From: Pseudomonas taiwanensis
Lineage (GTDB): Bacteria; Pseudomonadota; Gammaproteobacteria; Pseudomonadales; Pseudomonadaceae
Direction: 5' to 3'
DNA: 64,000 bases
NCBI RefSeq assembly: GCF_013393345.1
Contig: NZ_QJRF01000060.1
Coordinates: 62,001-126,000 of the forward strand
Each line of letters opens with the position of its first letter. Positions within the stretch are counted from its first letter, which is position 1. Positions 53,707 to 64,000 of the stretch are shown piece by piece. The notes beneath the pieces are model-generated. The model was not told the DNA's origin. It ran no database searches and saw nothing but the letters and a program-made list of their open reading frames with translations. A program made the translations under genes and the position numbers.

Positions 53707-54711
53707 TCAGTTGCCCTCTTGGCCGAACAGCTCGCGGAAGCGGCTACTGCCATGACTGCGAAAGCCCTGGTGTTCGCGGATCACGAAGAACGCGGCGATG
53801 CCATGGCGTTCAGCGTAGACCCGGCCCGCCTCCGGCCCCAGCACCAGCAGCAAGGTGGACAAACCGTCCGCCCTCAGCACCGACCCATCCACCACGGTTA
53901 CCGCCGCGAGGTTGTGGCTGATCGGCGCTCCCGTGGCCGGATCGAGGGTGTGCGAGTAGCGCCTGCCGTCCTTCTCAAAATAGTTGCGATAGTCGCCCGA
54001 TGTGGAAACGCCGAGTCCATCGAGCTGGATGATCTTCTGCGCCACCTGGCGATCATCTCGCGGCGCTTCGATAGCGATGCGCCAGGGCGAACCATCGGGC
54101 TTGCGCCCCACAGCCTTCAACTCACCGGTGATTTCCACCAGGGCACTGCCGACGCCCAGTTCACCGAGGCGCGTCACCACGCGATCAACCGCATAGCCAG
54201 CAGCGATGCTGTTGAAGTCCAGTTGCACCGGCGCGTCCTTGCACAGCTCCTGGCCACGAATCGACAGGTGCTGCTGGCCTATCTCGGCTTTCGCAGCGGC
54301 GATGGCTTCGGCGCTGGGCACCTGATCGCCGCGGGACTGCGGGCCGAAGCCCCAGAGATCGAGCAGCGGTTCCACCGTCATGTCGAAGGCGCCACCGCTG
54401 TCCTTCGACAGGTCGCTCGCGAATGACACCAGTTCCAACATCGGACCCGGCAGTGCCGTACAACTGCCCGCTGGCAAGGCATTGAAGCGCGCCACTTCGG
54501 AATCGGCGCGGTAGGTGGACATCTGGCTGTCGACTTCCGCCAGGATGCCTTCCACCTCGCGGCGGGCCTGCTCCACCGAGGGGCCGGACGCGCTGCGCAC
54601 GTACTTGACGGAGTAGCTGCTGCCCATGGTAGGGCCGCCGAACTGCTCCAGGCGATCACCGCACCCGGCCAGCAGGAGGCTGGCCGAGAGCAGCACGATG
54701 AGCCTGGTCAT
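53707..54711 (-). CDS. apbE: FAD:protein FMN transferase ApbE (lipoprotein)
   Basis: ApbE covalently attaches FMN to Thr/Ser of target proteins such as NqrB, NqrC and RnfG in the periplasm. The 334-residue protein has a lipobox (LLAGC), GGPTMGSSYSVKYV, the FAD-binding YAVDRVVTRLGELG and GEL, and a C-terminal ADGLSTLLLVLG metal region. In P. aeruginosa, as I recall, it adjoins nqrF; here the next gene upstream is the permease, 12 bases away, and no nqr genes are present. Its ribosome-binding site is poor. Confidence 0.94.
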   Translation of the reverse strand: MTRLIVLLSASLLLAGCGDRLEQFGGPTMGSSYSVKYVRSASGPSVEQARREVEGILAEVDSQMSTYRADSEVARFNALPAGSCTALPGPMLELVSFASDLSKDSGGAFDMTVEPLLDLWGFGPQSRGDQVPSAEAIAAAKAEIGQQHLSIRGQELCKDAPVQLDFNSIAAGYAVDRVVTRLGELGVGSALVEITGELKAVGRKPDGSPWRIAIEAPRDDRQVAQKIIQLDGLGVSTSGDYRNYFEKDGRRYSHTLDPATGAPISHNLAAVTVVDGSVLRADGLSTLLLVLGPEAGRVYAERHGIAAFFVIREHQGFRSHGSSRFRELFGQEGN

Positions 54712-54723
54712 CGAAATCAAGCG

Positions 54724-56121
54724 TCAGAGAGCGGTGACCCGCGAGGTAGAGCGCTTGAAGTAGTAGCAGACACCGATCAGTGCCAGCCAGAACGGAATGG
54801 CGTACACCGAAACGTTGATGCCCGGAATCATCAGCATCACACCGAGGATCAGCGCCACGAAGGCCAGGCACAGGTAGTTGCCTACCGGGTACCAGAGGGC
54901 CTTGAAGAACGGCTGGATACCCTGGGATTGCATGGACTTGCGGAACTTCAGGTGCGACAGGCTGATCATCGCCCAGTTGATCACCAGCGCCGCCACCACC
55001 AGGGCCATCAGCAGCTCCAGCGCTTTCTGCGGGGCCAGGTAGTTGACCACCACGCAGAGGAGCGTGATCAGGGCCGAAACACCGATGGCCAGAACCGGCA
55101 CGCCGCGGTCGTCGACCTTCATCAGCGCTTTGGGCGCATCGCCTTGCTCGGCCAGGCCGTAGAGCATCCGGCTATTGCAGTACACACCACTGTTATAGAC
55201 AGAGAGCGCCGCCGTCAGCACCACGAAATTGAGGATGTGCGCCGCGGTATCGCTGCCGATCAGCGAGAATATCTGCACGAAGGGGCTACCACTGTAGGGA
55301 TCGCCAGCGGCGCCCAGGGTTTCCAGCAGCTTGTCCCACGGGTAGAGCATCAGCAGCACGCTGAGCGCGCCGATGTAGAAGATCAGGATGCGGTAGATCA
55401 CCTGGTTGATGGCCTTGGGAATCACCTTCTTCGGCTCGCTGGCCTCGGCGGCGGTAATGCCTACCAGCTCCAGGCCGCCGAACGAGAACATGATGATGGC
55501 CAGCACCATCACCAGACCTTCGATGCCGTTGGGGAAGAAGCCGCCATGGCTCCAAAGGTTGTCCACCGCCGCCTGGGGCCCGCCCTCACCGCTGACCAGC
55601 AGGTAGATACCCAGGATGATCATGCCGATGATGGCGACGACCTTGATCAGCGCGAACCAGAACTCCGCTTCGCCGAATACCTTCACGTTGGCCAGGTTGA
55701 TCAGGTTGATCAACACGAAGAACACTGCGGCCGACACCCAGGTCGGCACTTCCGGCCACCAGAACTGGATGTACTTGCCCACCGCGGTCAGCTCGGCCAT
55801 GCCCACCAGGACGTACAGCACCCAGTAGTTCCAACCGGCGAGGAATCCCGCATAGCCACCCCAGTACTTGTGGGCGAAGTGGCTGAAGGAACCGGCGACC
55901 GGCTCCTCGACGATCATCTCGCCCAGTTGGCGCATGATCAGGAAAGCGAAGAACCCGGCAATGGCATAGCCGAGAATCATCGATGGCCCCGCCGACTTGA
56001 GCACCCCGGCCGAGCCCAGGAACAGGCCGGTACCGATGGCGCCGCCCAGCGCGATAAGCTGGATGTGGCGGTTTTTCAGGCCCCTTTTGAGTGGCCCTTG
56101 GTGAAGGTGATGTCCTTCCAT
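54724..56121 (-). CDS. aroP: Aromatic/APC-family amino acid permease (AroP-like)
   Basis: The 465-residue APC-family transporter has twelve hydrophobic helices and the family start LKNRHIQLIALGGAIGTGLFLGSA. Overall similarity and location beside GAPDH match aroP1 (PA3000) of P. aeruginosa, an importer of aromatic amino acids; specificity is inferred. The ATG at 56121 has GGGGA upstream; a TTG five codons earlier is less likely. It is 12 bases upstream of apbE, implying co-transcription. Confidence 0.85.
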   Translation of the reverse strand: MEGHHLHQGPLKRGLKNRHIQLIALGGAIGTGLFLGSAGVLKSAGPSMILGYAIAGFFAFLIMRQLGEMIVEEPVAGSFSHFAHKYWGGYAGFLAGWNYWVLYVLVGMAELTAVGKYIQFWWPEVPTWVSAAVFFVLINLINLANVKVFGEAEFWFALIKVVAIIGMIILGIYLLVSGEGGPQAAVDNLWSHGGFFPNGIEGLVMVLAIIMFSFGGLELVGITAAEASEPKKVIPKAINQVIYRILIFYIGALSVLLMLYPWDKLLETLGAAGDPYSGSPFVQIFSLIGSDTAAHILNFVVLTAALSVYNSGVYCNSRMLYGLAEQGDAPKALMKVDDRGVPVLAIGVSALITLLCVVVNYLAPQKALELLMALVVAALVINWAMISLSHLKFRKSMQSQGIQPFFKALWYPVGNYLCLAFVALILGVMLMIPGINVSVYAIPFWLALIGVCYYFKRSTSRVTAL

Positions 56122-56172
56122 CTGGGTAATCCCCAAGCGATTCTTGTTATCCGATTACAGACCCAATAAATG

Positions 56173-56202
56173 AAAAACGGGAGCCCGAGAGCTCCCGTTT
56201 TT
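56173..56202 (-). terminator. Terminator of the GAPDH gene
   Basis: Stem AAAAACGGGAGC / GCTCCCGTTTTT with a CCGAGA loop ends, reading leftward, in a T-run. It starts about 14 bases after the GAPDH stop codon. Confidence 0.88.
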
Positions 56203-56215
56203 CAATTTCATACGC

Positions 56216-57682
56216 TTAGCGCGGGAAAGACGGCGGGTTGACCCCTGCCATGTCTTCCATCACGCGAACCACCTGGCAGCTGTAACCGAATTCGTTGTCG
56301 TACCACACGTACAGGACAACGCGGTTGTCATTGCAGATGGTGGCCTCGGCGTCTACCACGCCGGCATGGCGGGAGCCGACGAAGTCGGTGGAGACCACTT
56401 CCTGGGAAGCGACGAAGTCGATCTGCTTCTGCAGGTCAGAGTGCATGGCCATCTGGCGCAGGTACTCGTTGATCTCTTCGCGGTTGGTGGCCTTTTCCAG
56501 GTTCAGGTTGAGGATGGCCATGGAGACGTTCGGCGTCGGAACGCGGATCGCGTTGCCGGTCAGCTTGCCCTTCAGAACCGGCAGAGCCTTGGCGGCGGCG
56601 GTAGCAGCGCCAGTCTCGGTGATCACCATGTTCAGCGGCGCGGCGCGGCCACGACGGCTGCCCTTGTGGAAGTTGTCGATCAGGTTCTGGTCGTTGGTGA
56701 ACGAGTGAACGGTTTCGACGTGGCCGTTGACGATGCCGTACTGGTCGTTGACAGCCTTCAGCACCGGCACGATGGCGTTGGTGGTGCAGGAAGCGGCCGA
56801 AACGATCCGGTCGTCAGCGGTGATCTCGCCATGGTTGATGCCGTGAACGATGTTCTTCAGGGCACCCTTGCCAGGAGCGGTCAGGATCACGCGGTCGATG
56901 CCGGCGCACTTCAGGTGCTGGCCCAGGCCTTCGGCATCACGCCACTTGCCGGTGTTGTCGACCAGCAGGGCGTTCTTGATGCCGTACTGGGTGTAGTCGA
57001 TCGACGCCGGGTCGTTGGAGTAGATCACCTGGATCAGGTTGCCGTTGGCGGTGATGGTGTTGTTGGCTTCATCGATGGTGATGGTGCCATCGAACGGGCC
57101 GTGCACGGAGTCGCGACGCAGCAGGCTGGCACGCTTGACCAGGTCGTTGTCGGCACCCTTGCGGACAACGATGGCGCGCAGGCGCAGGCCGTCGCCGCCA
57201 CCGGTCTTCTCGATCAGGATGCGAGCCAGCAGACGACCGATACGACCGAAGCCGTACAGGACGACGTCAGTGCCTTCACGGGCGCCGCCGTTCTGCTTGC
57301 CAACCACGTCGGCCAGTTCGTCCTTGGTGAACTGCTCGATGCTGCGGCCGTTACCTTCAGCCTTGAACTTGGCAACCATCTTGCCCAGGTCCACGGAAGC
57401 GCTGCCGAGCTTGAGCTCGCTCATCGCCTTGAGGATCGGGAAGGTTTCGTGAACCGAAAGCTCGGCTTCATCCGCCAGGCGGTGGCGAGCAAAACGGTGA
57501 GCCTTGAGGATGGCGATCACGGAGCGGTTGATCAGGCCACGGCCATAGATCGAAGTCACAACATTGTTGTTGCGATACAGCTGGCCAATCATCGGAATCA
57601 TGGCTTCCGCGAGGGCTTCACGATCGATCCATTCACCGAGACACTGGTCGGGCTTCTGAGTCACGGGCAGTACCTTCCACAT
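56216..57682 (-). CDS. gap: Glyceraldehyde-3-phosphate dehydrogenase, long Pseudomonas type
   Basis: The protein has 488 residues, about 150 more than classical GAPDH. An N-terminal region of about 130 residues (from WKVLPVTQKPDQCLGEWIDRE) precedes the Rossmann domain (YGFGRIGRLLARIL). The catalytic Cys lies in SAASCTTNAIVP, and the C-terminal YDNEFGYSCQVV is standard. This long form is a known Pseudomonas GAPDH beside mfd, thought to favour gluconeogenesis. A GTG at 57664 with GGAAGG upstream is a strong alternative start. Confidence 0.94.
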   Translation of the reverse strand: MWKVLPVTQKPDQCLGEWIDREALAEAMIPMIGQLYRNNNVVTSIYGRGLINRSVIAILKAHRFARHRLADEAELSVHETFPILKAMSELKLGSASVDLGKMVAKFKAEGNGRSIEQFTKDELADVVGKQNGGAREGTDVVLYGFGRIGRLLARILIEKTGGGDGLRLRAIVVRKGADNDLVKRASLLRRDSVHGPFDGTITIDEANNTITANGNLIQVIYSNDPASIDYTQYGIKNALLVDNTGKWRDAEGLGQHLKCAGIDRVILTAPGKGALKNIVHGINHGEITADDRIVSAASCTTNAIVPVLKAVNDQYGIVNGHVETVHSFTNDQNLIDNFHKGSRRGRAAPLNMVITETGAATAAAKALPVLKGKLTGNAIRVPTPNVSMAILNLNLEKATNREEINEYLRQMAMHSDLQKQIDFVASQEVVSTDFVGSRHAGVVDAEATICNDNRVVLYVWYDNEFGYSCQVVRVMEDMAGVNPPSFPR

Positions 57683-57817
57683 GTAGGGGATGAAAAAAGG
57701 GGCTACATTATGACGGCGCACGCAGGCGCCGGCAATCAGCAGCGGGCTCAACACTGACATCCGCTAGTCGGGATAGTTACAATCCGCCGATCTTTTTCCG
57801 ACCGGAGCCTCTTGCCC

Positions 57818-60800
57818 GTGTCCGTATTGCGCCTCCCACCCCTCCCCTCCGCCGCCGGCAAGCAGCATTGGGGCAACCTGCCCGGTGCCGCACTGAGCCT
57901 GGCCATCGCCGAAGCGGCCAGCGCCGGCAAGCGTTTCACCCTGCTGCTGACCGCTGACAGCCAGACGGCCGAGCGACTTGAGCAGGAACTGGGTTTCTTC
58001 GCCCCGGACCTTGACGTCCTGCATTTCCCCGATTGGGAAACCCTGCCCTACGACCTCTTTTCGCCGCACCAGGACATTATTTCCCAGCGCGTCGACACCC
58101 TTTATCGGCTGCCGGGGGTCAAGCGCGGCGTGCTGGTGGTCCCCATCACCACGGCCCTGCACCGCCTGGCGCCAACGCGTTTCCTGCTGGGCTCCAGCCT
58201 GGTGCTGGATGTCGGCCAGAAACTGGATGTGGAGCAGATGCGCCTGCGCCTGGAAGCAGCCGGTTATCGCTGCGTGGACACCGTCTACGAGCATGGCGAG
58301 TTCGCCGTGCGTGGCGCGCTGATCGACCTGTTCCCCATGGGCAGCGACCTGCCGTACCGCATCGATCTGTTCGATGACGAGATCGAAACCCTGCGAACCT
58401 TCGATCCGGAAACCCAGCGTTCGGTGGACAAGGTGGAGTCCATCCGCCTGCTGCCGGCACGCGAGTTCCCGCTGGACAAGAAGGCGGTCACCGATTTCCG
58501 CGGCCGCTTCCGCGAGCGTTTCGACGTCGACTTCCGCCGCTGCCCGATTTACCAGGACCTGACCAGCGGCATCACGCCGGCGGGTATCGAGTACTACCTG
58601 CCGCTGTTCTTCGAGGAGACCGCAACCCTCTTCGACTACCTGCCGACCGATACCCAGGTGTTCTCCCTGCCGGGCATCGAGCAGGCGGCCGAGCAGTTCT
58701 GGACCGACGTACGCAACCGTTACGAAGAACGCCGCGTCGACCCGGAACGCCCACTGGTGCCGCCTGCCGAAGTGTTCCTGCCGGTGGAAGACTGCTTCGC
58801 CCGCCTGAAGGGTTCGCCCCGTCTGATCCTCAGCCAGGAGGACGTCGAGCCCGGCGTCGGTCGCGAGCGCTTCTCCGCCCGCGCCCTGCCCGACCTGGCG
58901 ATCCAGGCCAAGGCCAGCGAACCGCTGGCGGCCTTGCGCCGCTTCATCGAAGAGTTCCCCGGACGGGTGCTGTTCAGTGCCGAGTCCGCCGGACGCCGTG
59001 AAGTGCTGCTGGAAATGCTCGCACGCCTGAAGCTGCGTCCGCAGGAAGTCGAGGGTTGGCCGGATTTCGTCAGCAGTTCCGAACGCCTGGCCATCACCAT
59101 CGCACCGCTGGATGAAGGCCTGCTGCTGGACGATCCCGGCCTTGCACTGATCGCCGAAAGCCCGCTGTTCGGCCAGCGCGTGATGCAGCGCCGCCGTCGC
59201 GAGCGCCGCGGCGATGCCGGCGACAACGTGATCAAGAACCTGGCGGAACTCCGAGAAGGCGCCCCCGTCGTGCATATCGATCACGGCGTGGGGCGCTATC
59301 TCGGGCTGATCACCTTGGAAATCGAAGGTCAGGCCGCCGAGTTCCTCGCCCTGCAATACGCCGAGGAAGCCAAGCTTTACGTCCCGGTAGCCAGCCTGCA
59401 CCTGATCGCGCGCTACACCGGCAGCGACGATGCCCTGGCACCGCTGCATCGTCTCGGCTCCGAAGCCTGGCAGAAAGCCAAGCGCAAGGCCGCCGAGCAG
59501 GTCCGCGACGTTGCCGCCGAGCTGCTGGACATCTACGCCCGCCGCGCAGCACGCGAGGGTTATGCGTTCAAGGACCCGACGGTCGATTACGCCACCTTCT
59601 CAGCCGGCTTCCCCTTCGAGGAAACCCCGGACCAGCAGTCCGCCATCGAGGCCGTGCTGGCCGACATGCTCGCCCCGAAGCCGATGGACCGGCTGGTTTG
59701 CGGCGACGTCGGCTTCGGCAAGACCGAAGTGGCCATGCGCGCCGCCTTCGTCGCCGTACACAGTGGCAAACAGGTCGCGGTGCTCGTGCCCACAACCCTG
59801 CTCGCCCAGCAGCACTACAACAGCTTCCGCGACCGCTTCGCCGACTGGCCGGTGACCGTGGAAGTGATGAGCCGCTTCAAGTCCGCCAAGGAAGTGGAAG
59901 GCGCGGCGCAGCAGCTCTCCGAAGGCAAGATCGACATCATCATCGGCACCCACAAGCTGCTGCAGGACGACGTGCGCTTCAAGAACCTGGGACTGACGAT
60001 CATCGATGAGGAACACCGCTTCGGCGTCCGCCAGAAAGAGCAGCTGAAGTCCCTGCGCAGCGAAGTCGACATCCTCACCCTCACCGCCACACCCATCCCG
60101 CGCACCCTGAATATGGCGGTGGCGGGCATGCGCGACCTGTCGATCATCGCCACGCCGCCGGCGCGTCGCCTGTCGGTGCGCACCTTCGTCATGGAGCGGC
60201 AGAACACCGCCATCAAGGAAGCCCTGCTCCGTGAGCTGCTGCGCGGTGGCCAGGTCTACTACCTGCACAACGAGGTGGCGACCATCGAGAAATGCGCCGC
60301 CGAACTGGCTGAACTGGTACCGGAGGCACGCATCGCCGTCGGCCACGGACAGATGCGCGAGCGCGAACTCGAACAGGTGATGAGCGACTTCTACCACAAG
60401 CGTTTCAACGTGCTGGTAGCCTCCACCATCATCGAAACCGGTATCGACGTGCCCAGCGCCAACACTATCGTCATCGAGCGCGCCGACAAGTTCGGCCTGG
60501 CCCAGCTGCACCAGTTGCGCGGCCGTGTTGGCCGTAGCCACCACCAGGCATACGCCTACCTGCTGACGCCACCCCGCAAACAGATGACGCCGGACGCCGA
60601 GAAGCGTCTTGAGGCCATCTCCAACGCCCAGGACCTGGGCGCCGGTTTCCTCCTCGCAACCCATGACCTGGAAATCCGCGGCGCAGGCGAACTGCTTGGC
60701 GACGGTCAGAGCGGTCAGATTCAGGCCGTCGGCTTCACCCTCTACATGGAAATGCTCGAACGCGCCGTGAAGGCGATACGCAAGGGTGAGCAGCCCAACC

Positions 60801-61258
60801 TGGAGCAGCCGCTGGGGGGTGGACCTGAAATCAACCTGCGCGTGCCGGCGCTGATTCCCGAGGATTACCTGCCGGACGTGCATGCCCGCCTGATTCTCTA
60901 CAAGCGCATTGCCTCGGCAGCCGACGAAGACGGACTGAAGGAACTGCAGGTGGAGATGATCGACCGCTTCGGCCTGCTGCCCGAACCTACCAAGCACCTG
61001 GTGCGCATGACCCTGCTCAAGCTGCAGGCGGAAAAGCTCGGTATCAGGAAAGTCGATGCCGGTCCGCAAGGCGGCCGCATCGAGTTCGATGCAACCACCA
61101 GTGTCGATCCGCTCGTGCTGATCAAACTGATCCAGGGCCAGCCCAAGCGCTACAAGTTCGAAGGCGCCACCCTGTTCAAGTTCCAGGTGCCCATGGAGCG
61201 CCCGGAAGAACGTTTCAACACCCTTGAAGCCCTGTTCGAACGCCTGACCCCGCAGTAG
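57818..61258 (+). CDS. mfd: Transcription-repair coupling factor Mfd
   Basis: Mfd removes RNA polymerase stalled at DNA lesions and recruits UvrA. The 1146-residue protein has the UvrB-like N-domain (PDWETLPYDLFSPH), the RNA-polymerase-interacting domain (about 475-545; HIDHGVGRYLGL), RecG-like helicase motifs (Walker A GDVGFGKTEVAMRAAF, DEEH box IIDEEHRFGV, motif III TATPIPRTL) and the C-terminal TRCF domain. The GTG start giving SVLRLPPLP is chosen; TTG two codons earlier is possible. It is divergent from GAPDH. Confidence 0.97.
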   Translation: MSVLRLPPLPSAAGKQHWGNLPGAALSLAIAEAASAGKRFTLLLTADSQTAERLEQELGFFAPDLDVLHFPDWETLPYDLFSPHQDIISQRVDTLYRLPGVKRGVLVVPITTALHRLAPTRFLLGSSLVLDVGQKLDVEQMRLRLEAAGYRCVDTVYEHGEFAVRGALIDLFPMGSDLPYRIDLFDDEIETLRTFDPETQRSVDKVESIRLLPAREFPLDKKAVTDFRGRFRERFDVDFRRCPIYQDLTSGITPAGIEYYLPLFFEETATLFDYLPTDTQVFSLPGIEQAAEQFWTDVRNRYEERRVDPERPLVPPAEVFLPVEDCFARLKGSPRLILSQEDVEPGVGRERFSARALPDLAIQAKASEPLAALRRFIEEFPGRVLFSAESAGRREVLLEMLARLKLRPQEVEGWPDFVSSSERLAITIAPLDEGLLLDDPGLALIAESPLFGQRVMQRRRRERRGDAGDNVIKNLAELREGAPVVHIDHGVGRYLGLITLEIEGQAAEFLALQYAEEAKLYVPVASLHLIARYTGSDDALAPLHRLGSEAWQKAKRKAAEQVRDVAAELLDIYARRAAREGYAFKDPTVDYATFSAGFPFEETPDQQSAIEAVLADMLAPKPMDRLVCGDVGFGKTEVAMRAAFVAVHSGKQVAVLVPTTLLAQQHYNSFRDRFADWPVTVEVMSRFKSAKEVEGAAQQLSEGKIDIIIGTHKLLQDDVRFKNLGLTIIDEEHRFGVRQKEQLKSLRSEVDILTLTATPIPRTLNMAVAGMRDLSIIATPPARRLSVRTFVMERQNTAIKEALLRELLRGGQVYYLHNEVATIEKCAAELAELVPEARIAVGHGQMRERELEQVMSDFYHKRFNVLVASTIIETGIDVPSANTIVIERADKFGLAQLHQLRGRVGRSHHQAYAYLLTPPRKQMTPDAEKRLEAISNAQDLGAGFLLATHDLEIRGAGELLGDGQSGQIQAVGFTLYMEMLERAVKAIRKGEQPNLEQPLGGGPEINLRVPALIPEDYLPDVHARLILYKRIASAADEDGLKELQVEMIDRFGLLPEPTKHLVRMTLLKLQAEKLGIRKVDAGPQGGRIEFDATTSVDPLVLIKLIQGQPKRYKFEGATLFKFQVPMERPEERFNTLEALFERLTPQ

Positions 61259-61293
61259 TCTGCGGAATGATTGCCCCTATTAAGGAACAACCC

Positions 61294-61815
61294 ATGCGTG
61301 CCATCCGTAACTTCGCCCTGTTGCTCGCCCTGCTGGCTCCGGCTGCCTTCGCCGACGGCCTCTACTCGGTGGAGATGATCATCTTCCGCCAGGCCGGCGA
61401 CCCCATCCCCGCCAGCCAGCCGGCGCCGGACGACTGGGCGGCGGACAGCCAATCCATCGCCGGCAGCGAGCGCGGGACCGCACTGGATGGCGAAGCAGCC
61501 AAGCTCAACCCCAATGCGGGCTACGAGGTGCTGCTGCACAAGGCCTGGTCGCAGAACCTGTCGGCCATGGAAAACAAGGTTTCGGTCACGTCCGGCGAGC
61601 AGCAGTTGGGGCACTTCCCGGTCGAAGGCACCCTGGCGCTCACCCTCGATCGCAGCGTCGATGCCCAGGCGGACTTCTGGATCAACCAGTTCGACGGCAG
61701 TGGCCTCATCAGCAGCAGCGAGCGCCTGCGCCAGGGCACCCGCCTGAAGAATGGCGAGCTCACCTACCTCGACCACGGCAACCTGGGCATTCTGATTCGC
61801 ATCAGCCCGCTCTAA
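61294..61815 (+). CDS. csiV: CsiV family exported protein
   Basis: The 173-residue protein has a signal peptide (about 1-20, AFA) and the mature start DGLYSVEMIIFRQ typical of the CsiV family. In Vibrio cholerae CsiV is an activator of LpoA and peptidoglycan synthesis. AAGGAACA precedes the ATG; an ATG at 61267 is unsupported. It lies 35 bases after mfd and six bases before the helicase gene, so co-transcription with mfd is likely. Confidence 0.85.
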   Translation: MRAIRNFALLLALLAPAAFADGLYSVEMIIFRQAGDPIPASQPAPDDWAADSQSIAGSERGTALDGEAAKLNPNAGYEVLLHKAWSQNLSAMENKVSVTSGEQQLGHFPVEGTLALTLDRSVDAQADFWINQFDGSGLISSSERLRQGTRLKNGELTYLDHGNLGILIRISPL

Positions 61816-61821
61816 GGCGCC

Positions 61822-64000
<2,179 letters not shown>

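Noticed and set aside
57764-59449. A 561-codon open frame antisense to the start of mfd
   Set aside because: Shadow of mfd; no start signal or homology recognisable.

Overview
The window is GC-rich, densely coding chromosomal DNA from a gammaproteobacterium, almost certainly a Pseudomonas. The evidence is the content and order of the genes: fabAB, a BarA-like hybrid kinase, the complete sdhCDAB-sucAB-lpdG-sucCD block divergent from gltA, the Pseudomonas-type long GAPDH facing mfd, a soluble transhydrogenase, lolCDE, and exbB-exbD-lpxK-kdsB-murB. Pseudomonas-type REP palindromes (TGTAGGA...TCGCGAA) sit in several gaps. There are no rRNA, tRNA, phage, IS or CRISPR features. Nearly all of it is core genome, and comparisons with P. 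aeruginosa below are from memory.

Layout. 1-4.5 kb: start of gpsA, a membrane hybrid sensor kinase, and fabA-fabB for unsaturated fatty acid synthesis. 4.6-11 kb: a more accessory stretch with an MddA-like methyltransferase, a soluble PAS/GAF hybrid kinase, an OmpR-type regulator, a DUF3859 protein and an exported amidohydrolase. 11-20.4 kb: OsmC and pirin proteins, two tandem dienelactone-hydrolase paralogues (one exported), htpG behind a textbook sigma-32 promoter, two coupled hot-dog thioesterases with a membrane protein, a tiny lipoprotein, and MAPEG and DUF599 membrane proteins. 20.4-35 kb: braB with an unusually structured upstream region, then the TCA-cycle block. The divergent sdhC/gltA promoters can be read directly.

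35-39.3 kb: small genes (START domain, YkgJ cysteine cluster, an orphan GH31-like N-terminal domain, DUF486 membrane protein, hydroxyacid dehydrogenase, DEDDh exonuclease, ppnP). 39.4-46.2 kb: a tightly overlapped leftward run for envelope biogenesis (exbB, exbD, lpxK, Trm112-like protein, kdsB, a low-molecular-weight phosphatase, murB), downstream of comEC. 46.4-52 kb: DUF2062 protein, lolCDE, a PilZ-like protein, a small exported protein and a glycerophosphodiesterase. 52-64 kb: sthA, apbE, an aromatic amino acid permease, GAPDH, mfd, csiV and the start of a SWIM/SNF2 helicase that runs off the end.

The points most worth a second look are: the GH31-like N-domain without a catalytic barrel; apbE lying directly beside the permease with no nqr genes between; the hairpin-rich region upstream of braB; the exported/cytosolic hydrolase pair; the insert-bearing PilZ protein; and the MddA candidate. 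I did not find a convincing wholly new multi-gene system here.
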